Source: an uncultured Gammaproteobacteria bacterium
GTDB taxonomy: Bacteria; Pseudomonadota; Gammaproteobacteria; Pseudomonadales; Pseudohongiellaceae
Reading direction: 5' to 3'
DNA length: 6,146 nucleotides
Assembly (NCBI GenBank): GCA_903926285.1
Contig: CAIYIP010000262.1
Coordinates: 1 to 6,146, forward strand
Shown here: positions 1-5,938 of the stretch, piece by piece
Layout of the letters: each line of letters begins with the position of its first letter
Position numbering within the stretch: the stretch's first letter is position 1
Position numbers and translations under genes: made by a program
The notes under the pieces: model-generated
Seen by the model: the letters and a program-made list of their open reading frames with translations, nothing else
What the model was told of the DNA's origin: nothing
Databases searched by the model: none

Positions 1-148
1 CCTGCAAGTAATAATACCTGCCGATCAAGACGAAACTCAGCAACACCACGCCAGCCAGCATCCACCAGCCAGGCGCTGGTGGCCAGAACGGAACTTCGCC
101 CGGTAAATGAATATCGGCGAGTTGGGCTAGTGGGTCTTCTGCTTCCAT
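1..148 (-). CDS. DUF4381 domain membrane protein, N-terminal part (cut by window edge)
   Basis: Forty-nine codons are visible, starting with ATG at 148 and running off the window at position 1. The N-terminus carries the DUF4381 signature: DPLAQLADIHLP at residues 5-16, then a Pro/Trp-rich stretch (FWPPAPGWW, residues 21-29). A hydrophobic segment at about residues 28-43 should be a single transmembrane helix, followed by an aromatic patch (YYY, 45-47). The first 22 bases overlap the end of the DUF58 gene in another frame, which suggests translational coupling; no strong Shine-Dalgarno precedes the ATG (only a GGA). DUF4381 proteins are membrane proteins of unknown biochemical role found between DUF58 and vWA (BatA/BatB-like) genes in MoxR operons, and this gene sits in that place. 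Length and C-terminus cannot be judged. Confidence 0.88.
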   Translation of the reverse strand, partial: MEAEDPLAQLADIHLPGEVPFWPPAPGWWMLAGVVLLSFVLIGRYYYLQ

Positions 149-1095
149 GTTTCCAGTTGGTCCATGACGACTTCGTTAGTGCGCACCTTGATCAGGTGCA
201 CCTGAATTCTGGTCAAGTTATCGGTAAGCGTTTTGATACGCTGGTCAAAATCCTCGTGATAATGCTCGCGCACACTGCGGGTAAAAGTATCTATCGTACT
301 GCGCGCTTGCCCATCCGTAATGCCATAGACACCAGGACGCGGCAAATTTTCCTCCAGTGCATCATAAATAAGTACACAGGTCATGTTGTTGTGCAGCGCC
401 AGTTGCTGCACCAGGCGCGAACATTCATCGTTAAAATGGCTGAAATCGCTGATCAGGTACACATTCGACCCGGGCTTGGTAATTCGGTACATCTGCTGCA
501 AGGCCTGCAGCAGATAATTGCCTTCTACCGCGCTATGGGTTTGTTTATGTGATTGCACGAGTTCCTGATTGTATTCACTCAAGGCATTCAGAAAACGCAG
601 AGCAGAGCGTTTGCTGCGGCGCGGCTTCACAAGCTCCTGGGTGTTATCACCGAACACAACACCGCCAACGCGGTCGCCATTGTCGACAGTGGTCCAGCAA
701 ATAATCGCGGCGGTTTCTGCCGCTACTACCGACTTGAATGCAACTTGCGAACCAAAAAACATGCTGCGGCTCTGATCTACGCCGATGATGACCGGACGTT
801 CGCGTTCTTCGCGGAATACTTTGGTGAAAGGGCGGCCCACTCTGGCAGTAACGCGCCAGTCGATACTGCGGATGTCATCGCCAGGCTGATAGGCGCGAAA
901 TTCTTCGAAGTCCACACCGCGGCCCTTGATCTTCGAGATATGAGTGCCGGCCATGCCGATGCGGGTACGGGAGTGATAGTCGAGTTCCAGGTTTTTCGCG
1001 ACGTGCCGCTGGTCGAGCATTTGCTTCAGATTAATAAAAGCGCCACGGCAGCGGTATTGTTCCTGTTCGATGTTCAACTGACGTTTGCGCGGCAT
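127..1095 (-). CDS. DUF58 domain protein (vWA-like) of a MoxR operon
   Basis: A complete 322-residue protein. It has the DUF58 hallmark at residues 58-80 (GRGVDFEEFRAYQPGDDIRSIDW), followed by a vWA-like fold: strand PVIIGVD with the MIDAS-type motif DQSRS at 107-111, and a later strand ISDF at 215-218. The usual family length is about 290-330 residues. No signal peptide or membrane helix is visible, so a cytoplasmic location at the membrane is inferred. The ATG at 1095 has an in-frame TGA nine bases upstream, which excludes an ATG further upstream, and an AAGG 10 bases before it. It begins 26 bases after the MoxR stop and overlaps the DUF4381 gene by 22 bases, so the three genes form one transcription unit. 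DUF58 proteins are thought to work with MoxR ATPases in metal-dependent assembly or activation of partner proteins; the substrate here is unknown. Confidence 0.95.
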   Translation of the reverse strand: MPRKRQLNIEQEQYRCRGAFINLKQMLDQRHVAKNLELDYHSRTRIGMAGTHISKIKGRGVDFEEFRAYQPGDDIRSIDWRVTARVGRPFTKVFREERERPVIIGVDQSRSMFFGSQVAFKSVVAAETAAIICWTTVDNGDRVGGVVFGDNTQELVKPRRSKRSALRFLNALSEYNQELVQSHKQTHSAVEGNYLLQALQQMYRITKPGSNVYLISDFSHFNDECSRLVQQLALHNNMTCVLIYDALEENLPRPGVYGITDGQARSTIDTFTRSVREHYHEDFDQRIKTLTDNLTRIQVHLIKVRTNEVVMDQLETWKQKTH

Positions 1096-1121
1096 CGCGA
1101 CTCAACCTTGCTGTGTGATGT

Positions 1122-2081
1122 TCAGGCGGCGGGCACCAGTTCCAGAATCGTATCGAGTACTTTATCCGGATTAACCCCGGAGGCCTCGGCTTCAAAACTC
1201 AGCAGCACGCGATGGCGCAGTACGTCGTGGAAAACTTCATGGACGTCTTCGGGGCTCACAAAATCCTTGCCCTTGAGCCAGGCATGCGCGCGTGAACATA
1301 AATCGAGTGCAATGGTGCCACGGGGGCTCGCGCCAAAGTCGATCCAGGACGCAAGTTGCTTGCTATAGACTTCGGGATTACGTGTCGCCATGACAAGCTG
1401 CAAGATGTATTCCTCCACCGCTTCCGCCATGTGGATGTTCAATACTTCCTGACGCGCAGCGAACAACGCTACCTGGGGTACTTGTTTTGGCGGTTCAACG
1501 TTCACTTTGCGGGCTTCATTGCGCACGAGATGCAGGATCTTGCGCTCAGAATCAATCGCGGGGTAATCAACTGTCACATGCATCAGGAAGCGGTCGAGCT
1601 GCGCTTCAGGCAGGGGATAGGTACCTTCCTGCTCAATCGGGTTTTGTGTTGCCATCACGAGAAACAACTCCGGCAGCTTGAAGGTCTGTCGGCCTACCGA
1701 TACCTGATGTTCAGCCATCGCTTCAAGCAGCGCTGATTGAACTTTGGCTGGAGCGCGATTTATCTCGTCCGCAAGCACGAGGTTATGGAAGATAGGTCCA
1801 GGTTGAAAACGGAAGCTGCCGTCTTCGGGGCGATAAATCTCGGTGCCGGTTATGTCACTCGGCAGGAGGTCGGGTGTGAACTGGATACGGTGGAAGTCGC
1901 CTTCGATGGCAGTGGAAAGATTCTTGATCGCCTTGGTTTTTGCAAGGCCTGGCGCTCCTTCTACGAGCAGATGGCCGTCAGCGAGCAGGGCTATGAGCAA
2001 GCGGTCGATTAATTTTTCCTGTCCTATGATTTGGTGGGAGAGCCAGTTTTTAAGTTCGGAGATTACTTCGTGATAAGCCAT
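1122..2081 (-). CDS. MoxR-family AAA+ ATPase
   Basis: A complete 319-residue AAA+ ATPase of the MoxR type. Motifs in order: Walker A GAPGLAKT at 42-49, Walker B LVLADEINRA with D105/E106, the stretch PAKVQSALLEAM at 111-122 typical of MoxR, sensor 1 ATQNP at 144-148, the LDRF box at 162-165, and sensor 2 GASPRG at 250-255. A helical lid domain follows to the C-terminus. All catalytic residues are present. The ATG at 2081 is preceded by AAGAGA with 7 bases between, a reasonable ribosome binding site. It is the first gene of the minus-strand operon with DUF58 and DUF4381 genes. MoxR ATPases act as chaperone-like machines that help fold or insert cofactors into partner proteins, often with vWA proteins; in related clusters the phenotype is envelope stress or oxygen tolerance. 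The client here is not known. Confidence 0.96.
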   Translation of the reverse strand: MAYHEVISELKNWLSHQIIGQEKLIDRLLIALLADGHLLVEGAPGLAKTKAIKNLSTAIEGDFHRIQFTPDLLPSDITGTEIYRPEDGSFRFQPGPIFHNLVLADEINRAPAKVQSALLEAMAEHQVSVGRQTFKLPELFLVMATQNPIEQEGTYPLPEAQLDRFLMHVTVDYPAIDSERKILHLVRNEARKVNVEPPKQVPQVALFAARQEVLNIHMAEAVEEYILQLVMATRNPEVYSKQLASWIDFGASPRGTIALDLCSRAHAWLKGKDFVSPEDVHEVFHDVLRHRVLLSFEAEASGVNPDKVLDTILELVPAA

Positions 2082-2180
2082 ACAAGGGTCTCTTGGTGCT
2101 GTATTTCAGGCATCAGCAACTGGTGCTGAGGACATATTTTTATTGTGGCGTTCAGGATTAGCAGTGGATCAGGGGCAGGG

Positions 2181-2210
2181 ATTCTATAGTGAAAGCTGCA
2201 GTAATGAAAA
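2181..2210 (-). promoter_or_regulatory. Candidate sigma70 promoter of the moxR operon
   Basis: Read on the minus strand, TTTTCA (2210-2205) is followed after 16 bases by TATAGA (2188-2183), or after 18 bases by TAGAAT (2186-2181). The -35 matches consensus at only 4 of 6 positions. A start near 2174 would give a leader of about 90 bases before the MoxR ATG. The leader would include a small stem, TCAGCA/TGCTGA at 2113-2118 and 2124-2129. Weak, sequence-only support. Confidence 0.25.
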
Positions 2211-2245
2211 TGGCACTTGAGTGCGGGCCTGGCTATGACTATATT
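2185..2245 (+). promoter_or_regulatory. Candidate promoter region of pyrD
   Basis: Two possibilities are visible on the plus strand. TTGAGT (2217-2222), 17 bases, then TATATT (2240-2245) is the better-spaced pair. It would start transcription near 2252, upstream of GTG 2257 by only a few bases, and would leave the Shine-Dalgarno GGAG (2248-2251) mostly or wholly out of the RNA. TATAGT (2185-2190) has no good -35 but would give a normal leader of about 60 bases. It overlaps the candidate -10 of the divergent moxR promoter. Which is used cannot be decided from sequence. Confidence 0.25.
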
Positions 2246-2256
2246 GTGGAGCAATT

Positions 2257-3342
2257 GTGTCCATGACACTGTCTATTAACCTCTCCGGAAGCATCTTCTT
2301 GTCCTCACTCTTTTTCTGGCTCGGCCGCTCGTTGCTGTTCTTGTTACCTGCAGAACTTTCCCATGACCTTGGTTTGAAAGGCTTGCGGCTTTTGCATCAA
2401 TTCGGGCTGCTTGGCTTGTTGCGATCCAGAGTGCAGGCACTGCCGCTAGCTGTATTTGGCCTGCAGTTTACCAATCCTGTGGGCTTGGCGGCCGGGCTTG
2501 ATAAAAATGCTGACTATATTGATGCACTTGGTGCACTGGGTTTCGGTTTTATTGAAGTTGGGACAATCACCCCGAAGCCCCAGCCCGGCAATCCGCAACC
2601 ACGCTTGTTCCGGTTGAGTAAAGAACGCGCAATCATCAATCGCATGGGCTTTAACAACAAGGGTGTGGATCATCTGGTAGAGCAGCTAAAGAGCCGTCGT
2701 TATCAGGGTGTGGTGGGCGTGAACATTGGCAAGAACCTGAGTACGGCTGTGGAGAATGCGGCACAGGATTATTTGCTTTGCCTGCAAAAAGTTTATCCCT
2801 ATGCAGATTATGTCGTGGTTAATTTGTCTTCACCCAATACACCGGGCCTGCGTTCGTTGCAATTTGGTGTGCAACTGGAACAGTTGCTCGCAACGCTCAA
2901 GGCTGAGCAGAAGATCTTGGCTGACTTGCATCAGAGGCAAGTACCACTGTTGCTCAAAATAGCCCCTGATCTGACCTCGGACGAAATCATCAGCATTGCG
3001 CAGTCCGTGCGCAAGTATGCACTTGATGGCGTGATAGCTACCAATACCACGCTCAGTCGCCAAGGTGTGGAAGCTTCAGCTCATGCAGGTGAAGCAGGAG
3101 GCCTTAGCGGTGCTCTGTTGACCGAAGCAGCAACTTCTGTGCTCATACAGTTAGCTAATGCGTTGGAAGGCACCATGCCGATAATCGGTGTTGGCGGCAT
3201 CATGCAGGGCGATGATGCTGGGGCGAAACTCAAGGCTGGAGCAACATTGGTGCAGTTATACAGTGGTTTTATTTTTGCGGGTCCACCGCTAATCCGTGAT
3301 GCCGTTGCATCCTGCAAACAAGTGCAGGATGCCAACAAGTGA
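2257..3342 (+). CDS. pyrD: Dihydroorotate dehydrogenase (quinone), class 2
   Basis: Oxidises dihydroorotate to orotate in de novo pyrimidine synthesis, passing electrons through FMN to membrane quinone. The 361-residue protein has the class 2 features: an N-terminal hydrophobic/amphipathic region (about residues 12-55) for membrane and quinone contact, NPVGLAAGLDKN at 73-84, the FMN-site stretch GTITPKPQPGNPQPRLFRL at 102-120, NRMGFNN at 128-134, catalytic serine S192 in NLSSPNTPGLR (189-199), KIAPDLT at 234-240, ATNTT at 261-265, and the phosphate-binding region PIIGVGGI (308-315) with YSGFIFAGPPLI (335-346). It is longer than E. coli PyrD (336 residues), mainly through about 15 extra N-terminal residues. 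The start is uncertain: GTG 2257 lies 5 bases after GGAG (2248-2251), while ATG 2263 lies 11 bases after it. The stop overlaps the start of the next gene (GTGA). Confidence 0.97.
   Translation: MSMTLSINLSGSIFLSSLFFWLGRSLLFLLPAELSHDLGLKGLRLLHQFGLLGLLRSRVQALPLAVFGLQFTNPVGLAAGLDKNADYIDALGALGFGFIEVGTITPKPQPGNPQPRLFRLSKERAIINRMGFNNKGVDHLVEQLKSRRYQGVVGVNIGKNLSTAVENAAQDYLLCLQKVYPYADYVVVNLSSPNTPGLRSLQFGVQLEQLLATLKAEQKILADLHQRQVPLLLKIAPDLTSDEIISIAQSVRKYALDGVIATNTTLSRQGVEASAHAGEAGGLSGALLTEAATSVLIQLANALEGTMPIIGVGGIMQGDDAGAKLKAGATLVQLYSGFIFAGPPLIRDAVASCKQVQDANK
3307..3332 (+). promoter_or_regulatory. Perfect 10-bp hairpin covering the downstream ribosome binding site
   Basis: GCATCCTGCA (3307-3316) and TGCAGGATGC (3323-3332) are perfect reverse complements separated by a 6-base loop AACAAG. 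The right arm contains AGGA (3326-3329), the only plausible Shine-Dalgarno for the GTG start at 3339. The structure lies inside the last codons of pyrD. A ribosome finishing pyrD would melt it, so it could couple translation of the two genes. There is no T tract after it, so it is unlikely to be a terminator. The stem is observed; the coupling role is inferred. Confidence 0.6.
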
Positions 3343-3599
3343 CCGTCACCTACTTCTATTTATTCACCACTTCAGGCTGTCATCTTTGCGAGCAGGCAGA
3401 AGCATTACTGCACGGATTGCTGAAGGACACACAACAGTTACAGTTCGAAGAGATCAGTACTTCTGACGAATTGATGCATAAATACGGCATCAGGATTCCG
3501 GTGCTCGGTGCCTATACTGCAGCAGGAGAATGGCAGGAACTTGGGTGGCCTTTTGGAGTTACAGAAATAACAACTTTTATTGCGAGTTGTTATTCCTGA
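3339..3599 (+). CDS. Glutaredoxin-like small redox protein (DUF836 type)
   Basis: An 86-residue thioredoxin-fold protein. It has the N-terminal strand YFYLFTTSGCHLC with the active-site pair C14-H-L-C17, a following helix rich in Glu/Ala/Leu, and the cis-proline region RIPVLG at 52-57 (P54). The C-terminal stretch has ELGWPFG. This matches glutaredoxin-like proteins of the DUF836 family, which are shorter than classical glutaredoxins and of unsettled substrate; a thiol-disulfide or electron-transfer role is inferred. No ATG is available near the start. The GTG overlaps the pyrD stop by four bases (GTGA) and has AGGA 9 bases upstream, inside the hairpin listed separately. It is therefore co-transcribed and probably translationally coupled with pyrD. 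Sixteen bases separate its stop from the convergent M15 gene, and I see no terminator there. Confidence 0.88.
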   Translation: MTVTYFYLFTTSGCHLCEQAEALLHGLLKDTQQLQFEEISTSDELMHKYGIRIPVLGAYTAAGEWQELGWPFGVTEITTFIASCYS

Positions 3600-3615
3600 A
3601 GATTAGTCCGACGAT

Positions 3616-4599
3616 TCACACCAGCTTGATATGCCAGGGCTCGTAGCGCACGCCGAATTTGTTGTCGTCCGTGTAGCGAATATCGACATAACCCAGCCGG
3701 ATCAGGCGGATGAATTCTTCGGTATGGGAAAAGTCAGCGGTAAAGTTGAGTTCGCCGAGACCCGCCTTACCCACATCAAAATCACCGCTTGAATGGAATG
3801 AGTGGCCAGGAGGCGCAAGCGAGCGTGAAGCGCGCGACAGATTGCCTTCAGCCTGCACCGCCTTGGCAAGAAACAGATGCATCTGTTTGACGTTGTTGCG
3901 TATGCCCGAGGTCAACAGCAGATCCGGTCCGACATCCTGGCGTATCTGCAGAAAATGAGTGAGTGATTCGCCCTTCAGCAGGTAGTGGCCGCTGGATTCA
4001 ATTTTTTCGACATCGCGCTGGGCAATCCGGTGATTGATTTCAGGTGCTACTTTTTCCCCGAAGAAACCATAGTTAGTGGCATCTGCGTAAAAAATCTCTT
4101 CCAGAAACGCAATCTCGGTTTTCTCGAACGGACCGATGCCAGGATAGTTGCGCGCAAAAAATAGCATCTCATCGAAACTTAGTAGATTGAAATTGGCATA
4201 TCCTACGTAGTTCAGCACTCGATCAATGCGTGCAAGGGTAGGTTTTAATAGCTGCCTTTGGGTTTCGGTGATGAATATGTCGCCCTTGAAGTTGGCGTCG
4301 AAGTTCCGGATTTTATCCAGGTAGTCGGTTACCACCTGTTCGGCATTGGCTTCAGTCAGCTGGTTAATTTTTACTTCGCGTTCAATATGACGATAGGCTG
4401 GATTGAGTTCATTTTCCTGCAGCGCAACCAGTTGCAATTCTTCCTGCTCGACACTCGCGGGCATGTCTTCGAGACCAGCGGCCGCCAGTTCGATCGGAGC
4501 GGGGTGCGGTGAATCTAAAGAATTTTGGACAGTACGGCTGGCAACAAGCGTCATGCCGGCGGTTGCAAGTAGTGCCTGAAGGAAATTTCGTTTTTTCAT
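3616..4599 (-). CDS. Exported M15/VanY-type D-alanyl-D-alanine carboxypeptidase-like protein
   Basis: A 327-residue protein from ATG 4599. The N-terminus (KKRNFLQALLATAGMTLVAS, residues 2-21) is a signal peptide. It resembles a Tat signal with Lys-Arg in place of Arg-Arg, but Sec export is possible. A Glu-rich linker follows (about 30-75), then a helical region, and the catalytic domain lies in the last third. Zinc-site motifs of family M15 are visible: PPGHSFHSSGDFDVG at 263-277 (likely ligands H269 and D275, or H266 and D273) and EPWH at 320-323 (general base E320, ligand H323). LTSGIRNN at 229-236 fits the substrate-side strand. Such enzymes trim peptidoglycan stem peptides in the periplasm. 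No Shine-Dalgarno precedes ATG 4599; a TTG at 4641 would add 14 residues overlapping tatD but spoil the signal peptide. The gene is 22 bases after tatD, probably in the same transcript. Confidence 0.82.
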   Translation of the reverse strand: MKKRNFLQALLATAGMTLVASRTVQNSLDSPHPAPIELAAAGLEDMPASVEQEELQLVALQENELNPAYRHIEREVKINQLTEANAEQVVTDYLDKIRNFDANFKGDIFITETQRQLLKPTLARIDRVLNYVGYANFNLLSFDEMLFFARNYPGIGPFEKTEIAFLEEIFYADATNYGFFGEKVAPEINHRIAQRDVEKIESSGHYLLKGESLTHFLQIRQDVGPDLLLTSGIRNNVKQMHLFLAKAVQAEGNLSRASRSLAPPGHSFHSSGDFDVGKAGLGELNFTADFSHTEEFIRLIRLGYVDIRYTDDNKFGVRYEPWHIKLV

Positions 4600-4621
4600 T
4601 GAAGCGGGAATATAGCAAACT

Positions 4622-5425
4622 TCATAAATTGAACAAGTCAATTGCGTTACGGCAACTCAAGTCAGCTACTTTAGCTTCTGGCAGTTGCAGACAACTCGCA
4701 ACCATCGCGACCACCCAGGCAAGATTTGCCGGAACATTACGGCGGCTCGCGGGTTTGGGCCTGATGGTTCGAGGCATCAGGTACGGAGCATCGGTTTCCA
4801 GCAATAACCTGTTGTGTGGAATATCCTGCAGCAGTTCCTGCACATGCTGGCCGCGGCGTTCATCACACACCCAACCAGTGATACCGATGTACATGTCGAG
4901 ATCAAGATAGTCATGTAATTCGTCACGCGTGCCAGTAAAACAATGCACCACACCCTGACACAATGCGTCGCGTTGTTCCTTCAGCATGGGAAGAAAGCGG
5001 GCGTGTGCATCACGTTGGTGCAGGAACACCGGCATCTGCAGTTTTACCGCCAGGGCTAGTTGTTCGGCAAAAGCACTTTCCTGTGCCGCATGAGGAGAGA
5101 AGTCACGATAGAAGTCGAGGCCGGTTTCACCGATAGCGACTACCTGGGCTTGCTGCGCGAGAGCATGCAGTTGTCCAGGTGTCTCGCTGGTAAATCCGCT
5201 TGCATCATGGGGATGGACTCCCGCAGTGCTGAACAAATATCCGGGATGTTGGGCAGCAAGTTGGGCGGCCTTTTCACTGTTAGCCACGCTTGTGCCTGTA
5301 ACAATGATGGCTGAAAGGCCTGCAGCTTTTGCCTGAATTATGATGTCTTCACGATCATGATCAAAACTGTCGTGGCCGAGGTTGGCGCCGATATCAATCA
5401 ATGAATAAGTTTGTGACTCGGACAT
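4622..5425 (-). CDS. tatD: TatD family Mg2+-dependent DNase
   Basis: A 267-residue TIM-barrel metal-dependent hydrolase of the amidohydrolase superfamily, close to E. coli TatD (a 3'-5' exonuclease with a DNA repair/turnover role). The N-terminal motif is DIGANL (11-16), as in true TatD, rather than the HxH of YcfH/YjjV. Other motifs: STAGVHPHD (66-74), metal ligand E100 in AIGETGLDFYRDF, H136 in FLHQRDAH, H161 in HCFTGT, the long TatD-specific stretch YIGITGWVCDERRG (179-192), and ETDAPYL (210-216) with D212. All expected ligands are present and the length is normal. The ATG at 5425 has no clear Shine-Dalgarno. Despite its name, TatD is not part of the Tat translocase. Here it stands alone from tatABC and is followed by the M15 gene. 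The inverted-repeat element begins about 70 bases upstream. Confidence 0.95.
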   Translation of the reverse strand: MSESQTYSLIDIGANLGHDSFDHDREDIIIQAKAAGLSAIIVTGTSVANSEKAAQLAAQHPGYLFSTAGVHPHDASGFTSETPGQLHALAQQAQVVAIGETGLDFYRDFSPHAAQESAFAEQLALAVKLQMPVFLHQRDAHARFLPMLKEQRDALCQGVVHCFTGTRDELHDYLDLDMYIGITGWVCDERRGQHVQELLQDIPHNRLLLETDAPYLMPRTIRPKPASRRNVPANLAWVVAMVASCLQLPEAKVADLSCRNAIDLFNL

Positions 5426-5450
5426 TTTGTTGCGCGGTACTCTGATTTGA

Positions 5451-5456
5451 ATTGTA
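5451..5456 (-). promoter_or_regulatory. Possible -10 box for tatD
   Basis: On the minus strand the hexamer is TACAAT, 5 of 6 matches to consensus. It would start transcription about 20 bases before the tatD ATG. No -35 at normal spacing is convincing; TTAACA lies 24 bases upstream, too far. Weak evidence. Confidence 0.2.
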
Positions 5457-5487
5457 GTTCGAATGGTAAGAGTAGCAGCATGTTAAA

Positions 5488-5496
5488 GCCAGTGTC
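5488..5496 (+). repeat. Left 9-bp flanking direct repeat of the inverted-repeat element
   Basis: GCCAGTGTC abuts the left inverted repeat. The same sequence with one change (GCCAGCGTC, 5762-5770) follows the right inverted repeat directly. This pairing at exactly the two edges looks like an ageing target-site duplication. Confidence 0.55.
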
Positions 5497-5520
5497 CGAA
5501 TGGAACTTGGTAAAGGCCTT
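5497..5520 (+). repeat. Left terminal inverted repeat (24 bp)
   Basis: Exact reverse complement of 5739-5762. The inner end contains the 8-base palindrome AAGGCCTT. Confidence 0.9.
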
Positions 5521-5761
5521 CTGCATGAAAGTGTAGGGGGCTCGTTCGCATGGCCGGAAAATGCTCGGGTATTTCCAGCATGTCCACCATTCTTGGCGGG
5601 CAGTTGCGAACGTAAGCTACATGGGTGAAGCAAGCGTTTACAGCGCGCAGCATTGTGCTCGGCTGCACAACCCTTATCTGTGGTCGGGGCCTGGGCCCGC
5701 TTGCGGTTACTGGTGCGCGACTCGGAATCTTCAGGTAAAAGGCCTTTACCAAGTTCCATTC
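5497..5761. mobile_element. MITE-like element, about 265 bp, no transposase
   Basis: The segment is bounded by perfect 24-bp inverted repeats (5497-5520 and 5739-5762). Similarity continues inward for nine more bases at 6 of 9 positions. It is flanked by 9-bp direct repeats matching at 8 of 9. The right inverted repeat and the right direct repeat share base 5762, so the exact edge is uncertain by one base. The interior is GC-rich and holds further short palindromes, for example CGTTCGCA (5543-5550) with TGCGAACG (5605-5612) and GGGCC/GGCCC at 5687-5698. Several frames are open across it on both strands, but none resembles a protein I know. This is the structure of a miniature inverted-repeat transposable element moved by a transposase from elsewhere. 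I do not recognise its family. An invertible DNA segment is a less likely alternative. Confidence 0.6.
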
Positions 5762-5762
5762 G
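5739..5762 (-). repeat. Right terminal inverted repeat (24 bp)
   Basis: Exact reverse complement of 5497-5520. The 218 bases between the arms (5521-5738) form the interior of the element. Confidence 0.9.
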
Positions 5763-5770
5763 CCAGCGTC
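5762..5770 (+). repeat. Right 9-bp flanking direct repeat
   Basis: GCCAGCGTC, matching the left copy at 5488-5496 in 8 of 9 positions and in the same orientation. Confidence 0.55.
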
Positions 5771-5887
5771 TCTCTTTTGGTTCTCCAGAGGTTATAGCTG
5801 TCGCCCGAAGCTTCACCCAACATATGGCTATTGCTAACAAATCAACCACATTGGTCAAGTCAGGTGTCCTATTTTGCAACCTATGGG
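5771..5887. other. Intergenic stretch between the element and the aminotransferase promoter
   Basis: I see no convincing coding sequence, RNA gene or repeat here. Open frames that cross it also cross the inverted-repeat element and show no family resemblance. It is the rest of the 621-base gap between the divergent tatD and aminotransferase genes. Confidence 0.6.
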
Positions 5888-5893
5888 TATAAT
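5888..5893 (+). promoter_or_regulatory. Probable -10 box of the aminotransferase gene
   Basis: A perfect TATAAT. The hexamer 17 bases upstream (TGTCCT, 5865-5870) is a poor -35 and there is no TGn extension, so activation by a regulator would be likely if it is used. Transcription from about 5900 would give a leader of roughly 147 bases to the TTG start, and the terminator-like hairpin lies within that leader. Confidence 0.4.
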
Positions 5894-5938
5894 CGTCCCA
5901 ATTCGGGGTTTCTGAGTACCAATCCGCTTGGCACAGCA

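Noticed and set aside
79..1368. Two long plus-strand open frames (79-552 and 553-1368)
   Set aside because: They lie antisense to the well-supported DUF58 and MoxR genes and their translations show no family features; they are shadows of the real genes.
2094..2128. Repeated TGGTGCTG (2094-2101 and 2121-2128) as an operator pair
   Set aside because: Eight bases repeated once, with no symmetry that matches a known regulator; chance is an adequate explanation.
3597..3618. Bidirectional terminator between the convergent glutaredoxin-like and M15 genes
   Set aside because: The 16-base gap holds no stem or T tract on either strand.
4600..4641. Extended start (TTG 4641) for the M15-type protein
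   Set aside because: It would overlap tatD and put 14 unrelated residues before an otherwise clear signal peptide that starts at ATG 4599.
4622..5425. TatD as evidence for a Tat export operon here
   Set aside because: The protein is a cytoplasmic DNase not needed for Tat export, and no tatA, tatB or tatC gene is in the window.
5497..5762. Integron attC site or gene cassette
   Set aside because: The arms lack the GTTRRRY / RYYYAAC core sites, and the near-identical direct repeats outside the arms fit transposition better.
5394..5879. A 161-codon minus-strand open frame overlapping the start of tatD
   Set aside because: It crosses the inverted-repeat element and the tatD start, has low-complexity basic/serine composition and no recognisable motif. 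The open frame is best explained by base composition.
5561..5892. Two plus-strand open frames (5561-5797 and 5653-5892)
   Set aside because: They cross the right end of the element, overlap other open frames in the same segment and resemble nothing; there is no good ribosome binding site.
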